64,000 nucleotides of DNA. Source: Syntrophomonas wolfei subsp. methylbutyratica. Lineage in GTDB: Bacteria; Bacillota; Syntrophomonadia; Syntrophomonadales; Syntrophomonadaceae. Made by a program: the position numbers and the translations under genes. Every line of letters begins with the position of its first letter. Positions within the stretch are counted from its first letter, which is position 1. The DNA lies in assembly GCF_001570625.1 (NCBI RefSeq), contig NZ_BBQT01000011.1, forward strand, positions 24,943 to 88,942. Direction: 5' to 3'. The notes beneath the pieces are model-generated. The model was given only the letters and a program-made list of their open reading frames with translations. It was not told the origin of the DNA and ran no database searches. Below are positions 25,843 through 35,340 of this stretch, piece by piece.

Positions 25843-26901
25843 ATGGCAGATACCATGAAAGCATTGGTTTACCGTGGACCCGAAAAGATAGGCCTGGAAG
25901 ATGTTCCTATGCCCAAGATTATTGAACCCGATGATGCCATAGTTAAAGTAACCACCTCCACCATTTGCGGAACCGACATTCATATCTGGCATGGCGGAAT
26001 GCCAGAAGTCGAACCAGGCAGAATAATCGGTCACGAATTTGTTGGAGAAGTTGTGGAAGTAGGTCCGGCAGTCCGGAACAACAAAGTTGGAGACAAAGTT
26101 GCCGTTTCCTGTGTAACTCAATGCGGCGAATGCTTTTATTGTGTAAGGGGAGTATATTCCCATTGCACCACCGGCAGTTGGATATTTGGTTACATGATAG
26201 ACGGATGTCAGGCCGAATACGTAAGAGTCCCTCACGCCAACCTGGGAATGTTTACCATCCCGGATGGGCTCACTGAAGAAGATGTGCTATTCGTAGGAGA
26301 CATTTTGTCTACTGGATACTTTGGTTCTGAGCAAGGCCGCATAGAGCCCGGTGATACGGTTGCGGTTATGGGCGGCGGACCGGTTGGAATGTGTGCAATG
26401 ACTACCGCCAGACTATGGGGGCCTGCCGAAATTATTGCTGTTGACATCAACCAGGAACGTCTGGATTTCGCTGTGAAGAATGGTATTGCCGATGTAGGAA
26501 TCAATCCCCAGAAGGTCGGTAATGTTGGCGATGCCATTAGAGAAAGGACCGGCGGGCGTGGAGCCGATGTCACCATTGAAGCTAATGGATTTAAACCCAC
26601 CTTTGATATGGCAGTAGACAGCGTCAGACCAGGCGGCACTGTTTCCCTGATCGGAGTTTTCGAAAAACCTCAGGAACTGGCTATGAATACCTTGTGGATT
26701 AAGAATATTCGCATAAGCATGGGGCTGGTAAACGCCAACCGGATTCCAGAATTAATCAAATTGATTCAAAAAGGGAAAATTGACACCAATTTCTTGATTA
26801 CCCATCGTGCCCCCTTAAATGATATCCTTAAAGGATACGATATCTTTGGTGGCAAGAAAGACGGTTGCCTCAAGTGGGTTGTTACCCCTTATAAAAAATA
26901 G
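25843..26901 (+). CDS. zinc-dependent medium-chain alcohol dehydrogenase
   Basis: A 352-residue MDR-family oxidoreductase, NAD(P)-dependent, interconverting an alcohol with an aldehyde or ketone. The catalytic zinc ligands are in CGTDIHIWHG (Cys and nearby residues) and GHEFVGEV. A cysteine-rich loop CGECFYCVRGVYSHC resembles the structural zinc loop. The nucleotide-binding motif is VMGGGPVGMCA. Overall it resembles the secondary alcohol dehydrogenases of Clostridium and Thermoanaerobacter. Start ATG at 25843. Single-gene unit with RNA element C in front and a strong terminator behind; the exact substrate is unknown. Confidence 0.9.
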   Translation: MADTMKALVYRGPEKIGLEDVPMPKIIEPDDAIVKVTTSTICGTDIHIWHGGMPEVEPGRIIGHEFVGEVVEVGPAVRNNKVGDKVAVSCVTQCGECFYCVRGVYSHCTTGSWIFGYMIDGCQAEYVRVPHANLGMFTIPDGLTEEDVLFVGDILSTGYFGSEQGRIEPGDTVAVMGGGPVGMCAMTTARLWGPAEIIAVDINQERLDFAVKNGIADVGINPQKVGNVGDAIRERTGGRGADVTIEANGFKPTFDMAVDSVRPGGTVSLIGVFEKPQELAMNTLWIKNIRISMGLVNANRIPELIKLIQKGKIDTNFLITHRAPLNDILKGYDIFGGKKDGCLKWVVTPYKK

Positions 26902-26972
26902 AAGCAGAGAATAATCATATCTTATCTATAAATTCATATTGTCTTTATCAAAACATTCTCATAAACAGCTTT

Positions 26973-27010
26973 ACCGCCCGCTTTTTCCCAAAGCGCGGCG
27001 GTTCTTTTTT
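26973..27010 (+). terminator. terminator after alcohol dehydrogenase gene
   Basis: ACCGCC...GCTTT...AAAGC...GGCGGT stem followed by TCTTTTTT. Confidence 0.85.
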
Positions 27011-27098
27011 AAGTAACCCTTGCTAAGAATTTTTTTGCGAAAGCATATTTATGCCATTATTCCCCACCAAAACATCAATTTTAGTAAATTCAAGTCAA

Positions 27099-27127
27099 TT
27101 GTTTTAAATAATTTTATATAATATAAT
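27099..27127 (+). promoter_or_regulatory. promoter of hicAB
   Basis: TTGTTT, 17-base A/T-rich spacer, TATAAT; hicA ATG follows 21 bases after the -10 box with GGAGGG in between. Confidence 0.6.
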
Positions 27128-27148
27128 ATTTCCCTAGGAGGGTAAGAC

Positions 27149-27331
27149 ATGAAACCAAAAGAACTAATGAAAATCCTGGCTGAAGACGGTTGGGCGATAG
27201 TCAGGAAACAAGGTTCACATTATATACATAAACACCCAACAAAGCCTGGAACCATACCAGTAGCCCTCCACAATAAGGATATGGCACCGGGAACCCTAAA
27301 TAAAATCCTTAAAGCAGCTGGACTGAAGTAA
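27149..27331 (+). CDS. hicA: HicA-family toxin
   Basis: A 60-residue double-stranded-RNA-binding-fold mRNA interferase. KELMKILAEDGWAIVRKQGSHYIHKHP contains the conserved GSHxxxxHP core with the catalytic histidine, and the C-terminus PGTLNKILKAAG is typical. Start ATG at 27149 with GGAGGG upstream. Followed 33 bases later by hicB, in the usual toxin-antitoxin order. Confidence 0.95.
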   Translation: MKPKELMKILAEDGWAIVRKQGSHYIHKHPTKPGTIPVALHNKDMAPGTLNKILKAAGLK

Positions 27332-27364
27332 TCCCCCATCTTCAAGAGAAAGGAGTAAAGCAAT

Positions 27365-27778
27365 ATGGTTTATATCTACCCAGCTATATTTACACCTGAT
27401 GAGATTGAAGGTCGTGGTGATGTATATACGGTTGATATACCCGACATTTCCGGTTGCATCACTGAAGGAGAATCTATAGAGGAAGCCATATCCATGGCCA
27501 GGGAAGCTATAGCCGGTTGCATCTTAGCGATGAAGCAAGCAGGAGAACATATCCCTGCTCCCTCGAATTATAACGATATGAAAATGAAAATCATGTTAGA
27601 TAGGGAATTTGTAACACTAATTGATGTCGATCTTAATGATTATTTACGCAAAAAAGAAACGAAATCGGTCATTAAAACGGTTAGCCTTCCCCAGTGGCTG
27701 GCTATTATGGCTGAAGAGGCCGGTATTAGCTATTCTCAAGCTCTTCAAGAAACCCTTAAGGACCGCCTGGGGTTATAA
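27365..27778 (+). CDS. hicB: HicB-family antitoxin
   Basis: A 137-residue protein. The N-terminal partial RNase H-like fold (YPAIFTPDE...YTVDIPDISGCITEGESIEEAI) blocks HicA. The C-terminal part (VSLPQWLAIMAEEAGISYSQALQETL) looks like a ribbon-helix-helix or HTH DNA-binding segment for autoregulation. Ribosome site AAAGGAG precedes ATG at 27365. Stop is seven bases from the convergent sbcC end. Confidence 0.95.
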   Translation: MVYIYPAIFTPDEIEGRGDVYTVDIPDISGCITEGESIEEAISMAREAIAGCILAMKQAGEHIPAPSNYNDMKMKIMLDREFVTLIDVDLNDYLRKKETKSVIKTVSLPQWLAIMAEEAGISYSQALQETLKDRLGL

Positions 27779-27785
27779 CGCCAGG

Positions 27786-30700
27786 CTACTGGAGTCGGCA
27801 GCCGGGGCCCTGCAGGATGCTGCGGCCTCCGAATTGGGCTATAACCTCTATCTGGGTGCTGATGCGCTCTTTTAAGGCGGGGACATGTGAAATGACGCCG
27901 ATAAGCTTGCCATCCTGCTGCAGCCCGGCCAGAGTATTCAAGGCGGTATCGAGAACATCTTCATCCAGAGCACCAAAACCTTCGTCTAAAAAGAGTGAAT
28001 CCACGCTGACCTTGCGGCTGGCCATTTGGGATAGTCCCAGAGCCAGGGCCAGGCTGACCAGAAAACTCTCCCCCCCGGAGAGGTTGGCCGTGGAGCGGAT
28101 TTCTCCCGCCTGGTAATTATCAATGATATTTAACTCCAGGGGCTGTTCCTGGCTGCGCAGCAATATGTAGCGGTCACTCATCTTCTGCAGCTGGCGATTG
28201 GCATGCTTGATCATGATATCAAAGCTCAAGCCCTGGGCGAAATTACGGTATTTCTTGCCATCAGCTGAACCAATTAAATCATGCAGTAGCTGCCAGCGTT
28301 GCAGTTCCTTCTTTTGTTCCTCCACCCGCTGCAGTTGCGCCTGCATTTGCCGGCGGCTTTTCTCACTGTTTTCCAGCATGTTCCTGGCGGCTCCGATTTC
28401 TTCCCTTAGGTCAACTAACTCCTGCTCACCAAGCCGCTGTTTTTCCTCCAGTACTTCCCGGGCTTCTCCGCTTAGTTTCTGTTCTTTTTCTCGTTGCAGT
28501 TTATCCTGCCGGTCCAACAGGCGGGCCTGCAGTTCAGTGGCCTCCTTTTTTAAAGCTTCCGCTTTTTGGGCCAGGGCCTGCTGTTCCTCGGGAGAAAGGC
28601 TGGCCCTCCGGTAATCCTCTTCCTGCTCAAAACCGGCCTGCTGGAGCTTTCGGGTAAAATTCTCCTCTGAACTCTGCAGTTCCGGCGCGCGATTTTGTAT
28701 AGCAACCGCCAGGGTTTTCTCCCGCTCTTCCAAGCGCAGCTGGCGACGCTGCAGCTCTTGCAGATCTTCATGGGCCCGGTTAACCATTTCCTCACCCAGG
28801 TGTATTTCTTCATCCAGGCGGGCTTCTTCTTCATCCGGGTCGCGTTCGCCATATAGCGCAAAACGGGTTTCCTGCTGCCGGCGGTATTGTTCTCGCTGCT
28901 GCTTCAGCCGCTTTTGCTCAATCTGCAAAGCCGAGGCTTTATCTTCCAGCAGGATTCGCTTCTGCCCCACTTCGTTCTGTAGTTTGTCCACCGTCTTCTC
29001 CAGGTCCAGCTTCTCTTTCTCTTTGGCTTCCCAGCGCTTTTTCCGTTCATCCAGGGCCTTCTGAATAGCAGCCAGCTTCTCCAGAGGTAAATTAACCATG
29101 CCGTATGGGCTTATTTCCTGAAGGGTTTCCTCTTGCAGCTGCTCCAGCTCACTCTTTAAGCTCAGGTATTCCTTCTGCAGGCGCTCATCCTCCTGAAGGG
29201 CTTGTTTTTGCTGCAGGATCGCCGCCTGCAATTCTTTGTCGGATTGGATAAAAGCTGTGCGGCTTTTTTCATAGTGAAGAGTCAAGGTCCCTATATTTTT
29301 TTGCCATTTTTCTATCACTTTAAGCTGCCGCGCGTGGTTTATGCTATTTTGCCGGCTCTGATTGGCCAGTCGCTCAAGCTCATCCCGGGTCTTTACCACA
29401 GATATATCCAAGCCCAGGTCATTCATACCCTCCTGGCGCATTTTGCTTTCTTTTTCCAGTTGCTTTTTTGCCTGCTCTACTGCAGCACTGGCGTGTTCCA
29501 GTTCCTTATCTAACTTGCCCCTTTGTATTTCCTTCTTCTTTAAATCCTCACTTAGCTTCTTATGCTGCTTGCGGGCTTGATTGAGCTCCTTTTGGCTTTC
29601 ATCCATCTGGGGTATATTCCCTTGAGCGTAGGGATGTTCGGTAGCCCCGCATAAGGGGCAGGCTTTGCCGTCTTCCAGCTGAGCCCGTTCCTCTTCCAAA
29701 TCACGAATACGGTTAAGCAATAACACCCGGGTCTCCAAATCATCAATCCTGGCGGCTAAATGGCCAGCTCCCTTTTCCCCCTGCTCTATTTCCAATACCA
29801 GTTGCTTTTGTTGCTTATCCAAGTGTTGTACTGATTCCCGCCCATCCCTTATATTATCCTCCAGCTGAACAATCCTGTCCCATACCTGCCCCAGGTTTTG
29901 CAGCTTATCATCCTGCTCCTTAAATTGCTCCAGCTCATCCCGCCACCAGGCAATTTCGTACCCCTGCAAAGCCTCTTCCAGCTTATCCTGCTCCGCCTGC
30001 AGAACATCATATTGCTGTCTTTGCAGTTCCTTATTGCTTTCGTGAGTGGCCGCTATTTCTTCCCCGGCATCCAGCAGGGATTGCAGAGCAACAGCAGCCC
30101 GCTGACGCTCAAGCCCCTTTTGCTGCCAGGCTGATAAGAGTTCCTCCAGGCGCTTAAAGGCCCGGCTAATACCGGTCAGGTTAGCAAGCAAGGCCGCATC
30201 CCGGGCATTTCCCCGCCGGTATTCTTCAATGGCGAGCAGGGCCTGGCCCATTTCTTTGGCCTTCTCTACCCCGGCCGTTATTTCCCCCTGCAAAGCGGCA
30301 CATTCGCTCTCGCCTGCACCAATGACCATTTCCATGCCTTTAATCACCTGGCCCTGCTGTTTAAGCAGGATATCCATTTCCCGTACTTTTTTAGCCGTTT
30401 CCCCTTCACTTTTACGTAATAAGTTAAGTTGAATTAATTCCTTGCGGGTGTTTTCCCAGCGTTCTGCGGCTTTGCCGGCGGCCTCCTTATACCGGGGCAG
30501 TTCTTCCCGGATTCGTTCTATTTCACTTAAATCACTTTTCTGCAAATCCCGCAGGTCTTTCAACCGGATATAGGGAGTATCCAGAACCGTGGCTTGCCAG
30601 GCCCTCTCCAAACGCCAGGCCTCCCCCTGAAAAGCCTGCTGTCGTTTTAAATATTGCTGCCATTGCGCCTCAATGTCCTTGATTTCATTTTCCAATCCTA

Positions 30701-31457
30701 TCATGCGATCCAACCAGTCCAGGGTTGCCTGCAAACCTTTTAATTCTTCCTGCCGCTCCTTCCCCCGGGCTATTTTAGTTTGCATGTCCTGGCGCAAAGC
30801 TTTTTCTTCCTCAGTACTGAGCAGCTTTATCCCGCTTATTTCCGCTTGCAGGATCTCCAAACGATTCTTTTCCTCCCGCTGCCGTTCATGCACCTTCATG
30901 GATATTTCACTGTAAATCTCGGTTCCGGTAATCTGCTCCAGTATAGGAGCGCGCTCGTCTGCCGGAGCCTGCAGGAAGGCGGCAAATCCCCCCTGGGCCA
31001 GCATGATGGAACGGGTAAAGCGAGTAAAATTCATGCCGGTGATGCGCTCCACCCGGGCGGCAACATCCCGAATTTTGTTTTCCATGATTTGTCCGCTACG
31101 AGCATCAGCTATCTCATGTCTGGGGGGTTGCAGTTCTCCTTGTGGATTCTTCCGGGCCCGCTGCTGGCTCCAATGACAGCGGTAATAACCCTCCCGGTTC
31201 TCAAAGCTTATCTCGGCATAACAACTGCCGGTATGCCGGGACATAATCTCATTGCTGCTCTTGTTCACCCGCTCCAGGCGCGGGGTACGCCCGTAAAGAG
31301 CCAGGCAGATGGCGTCAAGAACGGTGGTTTTGCCCGCTCCGGTGGGTCCGGTAATGGCAAAAATACCATCTGACAAATAGGCCGGGTGGGAAAAATCTAT
31401 TATCCATTCCCCCACCAGGGAATTTAGATTCTGAAAGCGTATCTGCTTTATCTTCAT
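27786..31457 (-). CDS. sbcC: exonuclease SbcCD subunit C (SMC-like ATPase)
   Basis: A 1223-residue SMC-like protein. Walker A GPTGAGKTT lies at the N-terminus and the signature LSGGESFLVSLALALG and Walker B LFLDEGFGALDED at the C-terminus. Between them are two very long coiled coils around a zinc hook CPLCG near residue 600. With SbcD it forms the Mre11-Rad50-type complex that opens DNA hairpins and removes protein-blocked ends. sbcD lies 13 bases upstream on the same strand. The last few residues (ILQGPGCRLQ) run up to the convergent hicB gene and are probably a non-conserved tail. Confidence 0.96.
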   Translation of the reverse strand: MKIKQIRFQNLNSLVGEWIIDFSHPAYLSDGIFAITGPTGAGKTTVLDAICLALYGRTPRLERVNKSSNEIMSRHTGSCYAEISFENREGYYRCHWSQQRARKNPQGELQPPRHEIADARSGQIMENKIRDVAARVERITGMNFTRFTRSIMLAQGGFAAFLQAPADERAPILEQITGTEIYSEISMKVHERQREEKNRLEILQAEISGIKLLSTEEEKALRQDMQTKIARGKERQEELKGLQATLDWLDRMIGLENEIKDIEAQWQQYLKRQQAFQGEAWRLERAWQATVLDTPYIRLKDLRDLQKSDLSEIERIREELPRYKEAAGKAAERWENTRKELIQLNLLRKSEGETAKKVREMDILLKQQGQVIKGMEMVIGAGESECAALQGEITAGVEKAKEMGQALLAIEEYRRGNARDAALLANLTGISRAFKRLEELLSAWQQKGLERQRAAVALQSLLDAGEEIAATHESNKELQRQQYDVLQAEQDKLEEALQGYEIAWWRDELEQFKEQDDKLQNLGQVWDRIVQLEDNIRDGRESVQHLDKQQKQLVLEIEQGEKGAGHLAARIDDLETRVLLLNRIRDLEEERAQLEDGKACPLCGATEHPYAQGNIPQMDESQKELNQARKQHKKLSEDLKKKEIQRGKLDKELEHASAAVEQAKKQLEKESKMRQEGMNDLGLDISVVKTRDELERLANQSRQNSINHARQLKVIEKWQKNIGTLTLHYEKSRTAFIQSDKELQAAILQQKQALQEDERLQKEYLSLKSELEQLQEETLQEISPYGMVNLPLEKLAAIQKALDERKKRWEAKEKEKLDLEKTVDKLQNEVGQKRILLEDKASALQIEQKRLKQQREQYRRQQETRFALYGERDPDEEEARLDEEIHLGEEMVNRAHEDLQELQRRQLRLEEREKTLAVAIQNRAPELQSSEENFTRKLQQAGFEQEEDYRRASLSPEEQQALAQKAEALKKEATELQARLLDRQDKLQREKEQKLSGEAREVLEEKQRLGEQELVDLREEIGAARNMLENSEKSRRQMQAQLQRVEEQKKELQRWQLLHDLIGSADGKKYRNFAQGLSFDIMIKHANRQLQKMSDRYILLRSQEQPLELNIIDNYQAGEIRSTANLSGGESFLVSLALALGLSQMASRKVSVDSLFLDEGFGALDEDVLDTALNTLAGLQQDGKLIGVISHVPALKERISTQIEVIAQFGGRSILQGPGCRLQ

Positions 31458-31470
31458 GAACCAATCTCTC

Positions 31471-32697
31471 CTACTCTGCCATCACATCTTCCGTTAGCAG
31501 ACAATCAAGAATCTCATTATACATCTGCAGCAGACTTTCCCTCTGCTCGGCTTCAACTTCGTAAGCCTCCAGACAACGCCGGAAAACCTCGCTATGATCC
31601 AGTTCACTAAGGACCTCCCCCTCTTCCATGAGGTTAATTACCTGTTGCCAGGAGCGATTATCGCTTACCCGCAAAAGATCCAGCTCTGTTCCCGCTGTTG
31701 CTGCCTCCATTTGTTCCCGCAGGTCGCTGATTATTTCCTTTCCTTCATAGATGATTTCCAACCAGGCCTTTTGGGCCTTGGACTTCAGCTCTTCCAACTG
31801 CCGTTCAATCTCCTCCCGGTCGCCCCGGATACTATGTAAAGCTTTAAAAATGGGTACCTTAAGCGGCGTGACCTCCATTTGCCCGGCGCAGAAATCTACC
31901 ATTATTACCTGCTTTTCCCGCAAGGCTTCCGTAAAACCCATGGGAATAGGGGCTCCCGAATAACGGCAATTCTCCCGGCCCCCGACCAGCTGGGACTTGT
32001 GTAAATGCCCCAGAGCCACATAATCGAAAACCGGTGGGAAATCATGGCCTACATGAGCCAGGGAACCGAGATAGAGTTCCCTGACCCCGTCACCTTCCAC
32101 TGTGCTTCCCCCAGCAGCGAACAAATGCCCCATGGCCACCACCGGAACCGGTCCCGGCAAAGCAGATCTGATTTCTTCCGCCCGCCTTCCCACCAGCTCA
32201 TAATGGGAGCGTATTCCCTCGACCAGCTTGCGGGCTTTATCCTCCAGGCTTTCACCTGCTTCCGCGCTGCGAATATCCCGATCGCGCAGATAGGGAACCG
32301 CAGCCACGATTAATTCCGCTTCCCCTTGCGCATCTTTCAAGAGCAAAACTTCATCATCCAGGCTTTCTCCGATCTTCCCCACTATGTATACCTGCAAATG
32401 GCGCAGCAATTCACGCGGAGCGTTCAAAAAAGTCGGAGAGTCATGGTTTCCCGCTGTTATTACTACATGCCGGCAAGAAGATTCGGCCACGCGGCAGAGA
32501 AAGCGATAATACAACTCCTGGGCCCGGTTGCTGGGAGTAGTGGTATCGAAAATGTCCCCTGCCACCAGCAGGATATCGATACTTTCTTTTTCCAACAATT
32601 CCCCCAGCCAGTCCAGAAACTCTGCCGATTCTTCATATCTTTTGCGTCCTCGCAGGGAACAACCCAAATGCCAGTCCGAAGTATGAATTATCTTCAT
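31471..32697 (-). CDS. sbcD: exonuclease SbcCD subunit D (Mre11-like nuclease)
   Basis: A 408-residue calcineurin-like phosphoesterase with HTSDWHLG, AGDIFD, GNHDSP and GHLH metal-binding motifs in the expected order, followed by a capping domain. It provides the Mn-dependent 3'-5' exonuclease and endonuclease activity of the SbcCD complex. Start ATG at 32697; sbcC follows after 13 bases, so the two are surely cotranscribed. Confidence 0.96.
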   Translation of the reverse strand: MKIIHTSDWHLGCSLRGRKRYEESAEFLDWLGELLEKESIDILLVAGDIFDTTTPSNRAQELYYRFLCRVAESSCRHVVITAGNHDSPTFLNAPRELLRHLQVYIVGKIGESLDDEVLLLKDAQGEAELIVAAVPYLRDRDIRSAEAGESLEDKARKLVEGIRSHYELVGRRAEEIRSALPGPVPVVAMGHLFAAGGSTVEGDGVRELYLGSLAHVGHDFPPVFDYVALGHLHKSQLVGGRENCRYSGAPIPMGFTEALREKQVIMVDFCAGQMEVTPLKVPIFKALHSIRGDREEIERQLEELKSKAQKAWLEIIYEGKEIISDLREQMEAATAGTELDLLRVSDNRSWQQVINLMEEGEVLSELDHSEVFRRCLEAYEVEAEQRESLLQMYNEILDCLLTEDVMAE

Positions 32698-32727
32698 GGC
32701 CTTCTCCTTTCAGCTAGATGAATCCCC

Positions 32728-34221
32728 TTATCTCCCTTGCAGGTATTCCACTGCCTGAGCGTATTGCTGGTCATAGCGATTTATTAACTCCTGCCGCTTC
32801 CGGTTCATGGCCTCCTGGGTAGTGAAATCCAAGATGCCGGAAGGGTAAAGCCGCTGTTCTTGCTGAAATTTCTTAATAGCGTTAAAAGTCTTAATATCCA
32901 GAGTCATATCCGGTTTATCCAGATCATAGCCACTGGCGAAAAGAATTTTTTCCGCGTTGTAAACCTCCAGGGAACTGCTGTCCAGTCCAGGTTTGCCACC
33001 TTTTTCCAGCGGCATCAGGTTGCTTATTTCCAAACCATTAATCGGCGTGGGATCTGAAACCTTAATGTTCGGGAGCAGCCCCTGCCCGTCAATATACTTT
33101 CCCGATGGGGTGGTATAAATGCCGGTGGTAATCTTGGCCCATCCCATTATTTCACGGTCAGTGGCTTGAATGCCGTGACGAATCAACATTTCATTGCTAT
33201 CCAGGCTGGAATCGGGATACAAACGGGCATATTTTTGATAGGCTTCGGGGCTAAGCAGGGGAACAACTGCCTGTACCCTGGCTTTGCCATAGGTTTTGTT
33301 TCCCAAGAGCACCCCGGCCTGGGAATCCTGTATGGCACCGGCTACTATTTCCGAGGCGCTGGCTGTCATGCCATTAACCAGCACCACCAGCTTGTACGGG
33401 GGAGATGGCAGCTCCGAAGTGTAAACCTTATCCTTCATGCCCGCTGCCTTGAACTTAATGGTGGTGATGGGGCCGGCGGGAACAAAGTGGCGAGCCACGG
33501 CCAAGGCCTGGGTTACCTCACCGCCGGTATTGTCCCGCAGATCCAGCACCAGTCTGCTTATTCCATCCTTTTCCGCTGCCTCCAAGGCGGCCTCCAAGAA
33601 TTCAGCGGTATTGGAATTGAAGCTGTCAATAGCTATGTAGCCTATTCCGCCCCGGTTTTCATAGCGGACGGGATTTAATTTGATGTCTTCCCTTTTTACT
33701 TTAAACTCCATTACATTTTTAATGCCGCTTCTGACTATCCCCAGATTAACTAAACTATCTTTTTGGCCCCTGATCAATGTACTGACCTGCTCTACGGAAT
33801 AGCCCATTACATCTTTTTTATCGACCGTAACTATCCGGTCTCCCGACAATAAACCAGCGCTTTCCGCCGGCGAAGAGGGAAAAACCCGGGTGATAACAAT
33901 ATAGTTGTCTACCTTGGATAGGGCTACCCCGATGCCTTCATAATTACCTTCCACCGATTCCAGCATCGCCTGGGCTTCTTCACGAGTAAAAAAATCACTG
34001 TAGTCATCCAGACCCTGGAACATGCCCTTGAGTGCCCCCTGCGTAATTTGCTCCTCATTGACCTCAAAATAATAGCGGTCTTTGATAAAACGCATCATTT
34101 CCTGCAGATAGCTGTTATCGACGGCATCAGCAGCGTTTGCCGGGATTGCTGAACCCAACGGAGTAAGCAAGAGCATGAACAGGCTCAGGATTATTAGGAC
34201 AGCCGAATTCCGGTTTTTCAT
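32728..34221 (-). CDS. S41-family C-terminal processing protease with peptidoglycan-binding domain
   Basis: About 497 residues with a signal peptide (AVLIILSLFMLLLTPLGSA). A PDZ domain covers about residues 90-175. The S41 catalytic domain has the Ser in TASASEI and the Lys in TYGKA, and a C-terminal peptidoglycan-binding-like repeat includes TFNAIKKFQQEQRLYPSG. Such CtpA/CtpB proteases cut exported proteins at the cell envelope, and in spore formers can act in signalling. GTG at 34236 lies in the GAGGGGG ribosome site, so the true start is ATG at 34221, 6 bases after it. Confidence 0.92.
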   Translation of the reverse strand: MKNRNSAVLIILSLFMLLLTPLGSAIPANAADAVDNSYLQEMMRFIKDRYYFEVNEEQITQGALKGMFQGLDDYSDFFTREEAQAMLESVEGNYEGIGVALSKVDNYIVITRVFPSSPAESAGLLSGDRIVTVDKKDVMGYSVEQVSTLIRGQKDSLVNLGIVRSGIKNVMEFKVKREDIKLNPVRYENRGGIGYIAIDSFNSNTAEFLEAALEAAEKDGISRLVLDLRDNTGGEVTQALAVARHFVPAGPITTIKFKAAGMKDKVYTSELPSPPYKLVVLVNGMTASASEIVAGAIQDSQAGVLLGNKTYGKARVQAVVPLLSPEAYQKYARLYPDSSLDSNEMLIRHGIQATDREIMGWAKITTGIYTTPSGKYIDGQGLLPNIKVSDPTPINGLEISNLMPLEKGGKPGLDSSSLEVYNAEKILFASGYDLDKPDMTLDIKTFNAIKKFQQEQRLYPSGILDFTTQEAMNRKRQELINRYDQQYAQAVEYLQGR

Positions 34222-34278
34222 CAAAATCCCCCTCACAGAATGTTTACAAAACCTTTATTAGAACCCCCCATTGGGAAT

Positions 34279-35142
34279 CTATTCCGTCATTACCTCTACC
34301 CCGGTTTCGCTTACCCTCACGGTATGCTCCCACTGGGCAGACAGCGAATTGTCAGCCGTCACCGTAGTCCATCCATCATCCAGTTTCCGGCAGCGATAAG
34401 TCCCCACATTGACCATAGGCTCTACCGTAAAAGTCATATTGGGAACCAGCAGCATGCCGCTTTCCCGAGGGCCATAATGTGCTACAAAGGGATCTTCGTG
34501 GAATGCCAATCCCACCCCATGCCCGCCAAAATCACGCACCACGGAAAAACCATGTTTATTGGCATACTGTTCTATGGCAAAAGCAATATCCCCAATGCGA
34601 TTGAAGGGTTTGACCTGCTCAATTCCTAGATAGAGGCACTCCCGGGCTATCTTTACCAGTTTTTGGGCTTCAGCAGAGACTTCGCCTATCATGAACATCC
34701 GTGAGGCATCCCCATAATAGCCGTCTAATATGGAGGTAATATCTACATTTACGATATCACCCTCCTTAAGTTTTCTCTCACTGGGAATACCGTGACATAT
34801 AACTTCATTAATGGAGGTACAAACACTGGCGGGAAAACCCTGATAGTTAAGGGTTGCCGGATAGGCGCCGGCCGCGGTAAGCGCATCATTAACCCAGCGG
34901 TCAATTTCTGCCGTGCTGATTCCCGCTTCAATTCTTTCTTCCACCAGGTTTAGGATGCTTTTGGTCAACTGGCAGCTCCGGCGAATACCTTCAATCTGTG
35001 CTTCCGTTTTAATTAGCTTTCGATCCGGAACCAGAATACCCCTTCTCTTGAAATCCTCCAGGTAAAGGTCTTGCTCCATGTGGCACTTCTTATATTTCTT
35101 TCCACTCCCGCACCAGCAGGAATCATTACGCGATAAAGCGAT
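34279..35142 (-). CDS. map: type I methionine aminopeptidase with N-terminal SEC-C motif
   Basis: Removes the initiator methionine from new proteins. The N-terminal SEC-C zinc motif (CWCGSGKKYKKCH) is followed by the pita-bread fold, with metal ligands visible in NVDITSI, GHGVGLAFHEDP and TVEPMV. The start is unusual. The frame opens with TTG at 35163, which lies about nine bases from the predicted transcription start and has no ribosome site. The only strong ribosome site, GGGAGGG at 35151-35157, is followed in frame by ATT (35145) and ATC (35142), not by ATG, GTG or TTG. An ATG there is out of frame and makes a 7-codon peptide. I take ATC at 35142 (spacing 8) as most likely. Confidence 0.88.
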   Translation of the reverse strand: MALSRNDSCWCGSGKKYKKCHMEQDLYLEDFKRRGILVPDRKLIKTEAQIEGIRRSCQLTKSILNLVEERIEAGISTAEIDRWVNDALTAAGAYPATLNYQGFPASVCTSINEVICHGIPSERKLKEGDIVNVDITSILDGYYGDASRMFMIGEVSAEAQKLVKIARECLYLGIEQVKPFNRIGDIAFAIEQYANKHGFSVVRDFGGHGVGLAFHEDPFVAHYGPRESGMLLVPNMTFTVEPMVNVGTYRCRKLDDGWTTVTADNSLSAQWEHTVRVSETGVEVMTE

Positions 35143-35178
35143 AATCCATCCCTCCCTTTTCAAGTATCAACCAGAATA

Positions 35179-35189
35179 ATTATAGCATA
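35179..35189 (-). promoter_or_regulatory. extended -10 promoter of map
   Basis: TATGCTATAAT on the minus strand, a perfect extended -10; start of transcription expected near 35172, giving a leader of about 30 bases to the SEC-C reading frame. Confidence 0.6.
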
Positions 35190-35217
35190 AGCTCTTACTC
35201 CTCTCCTATCTGGCTTA

Positions 35218-35247
35218 TATATCAGGAAGAACCGTCCCTGTGATATA
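35218..35247. repeat. REP-like hairpin with GAACCGTCCCTG loop, copy 1
   Basis: TATATCA / TGATATA arms around GGAAGAACCGTCCCTG. A second hairpin with different arms but nearly the same loop lies at 59498-59526. Confidence 0.5.
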
Positions 35248-35340
35248 CCTGTGATATATTATCCTTGCAGCAAAAAAGAAGGAAATACGCATAGAATTAA
35301 GAATATATTATAAAAAGTAAAAACGGAGAGGATGACGAAC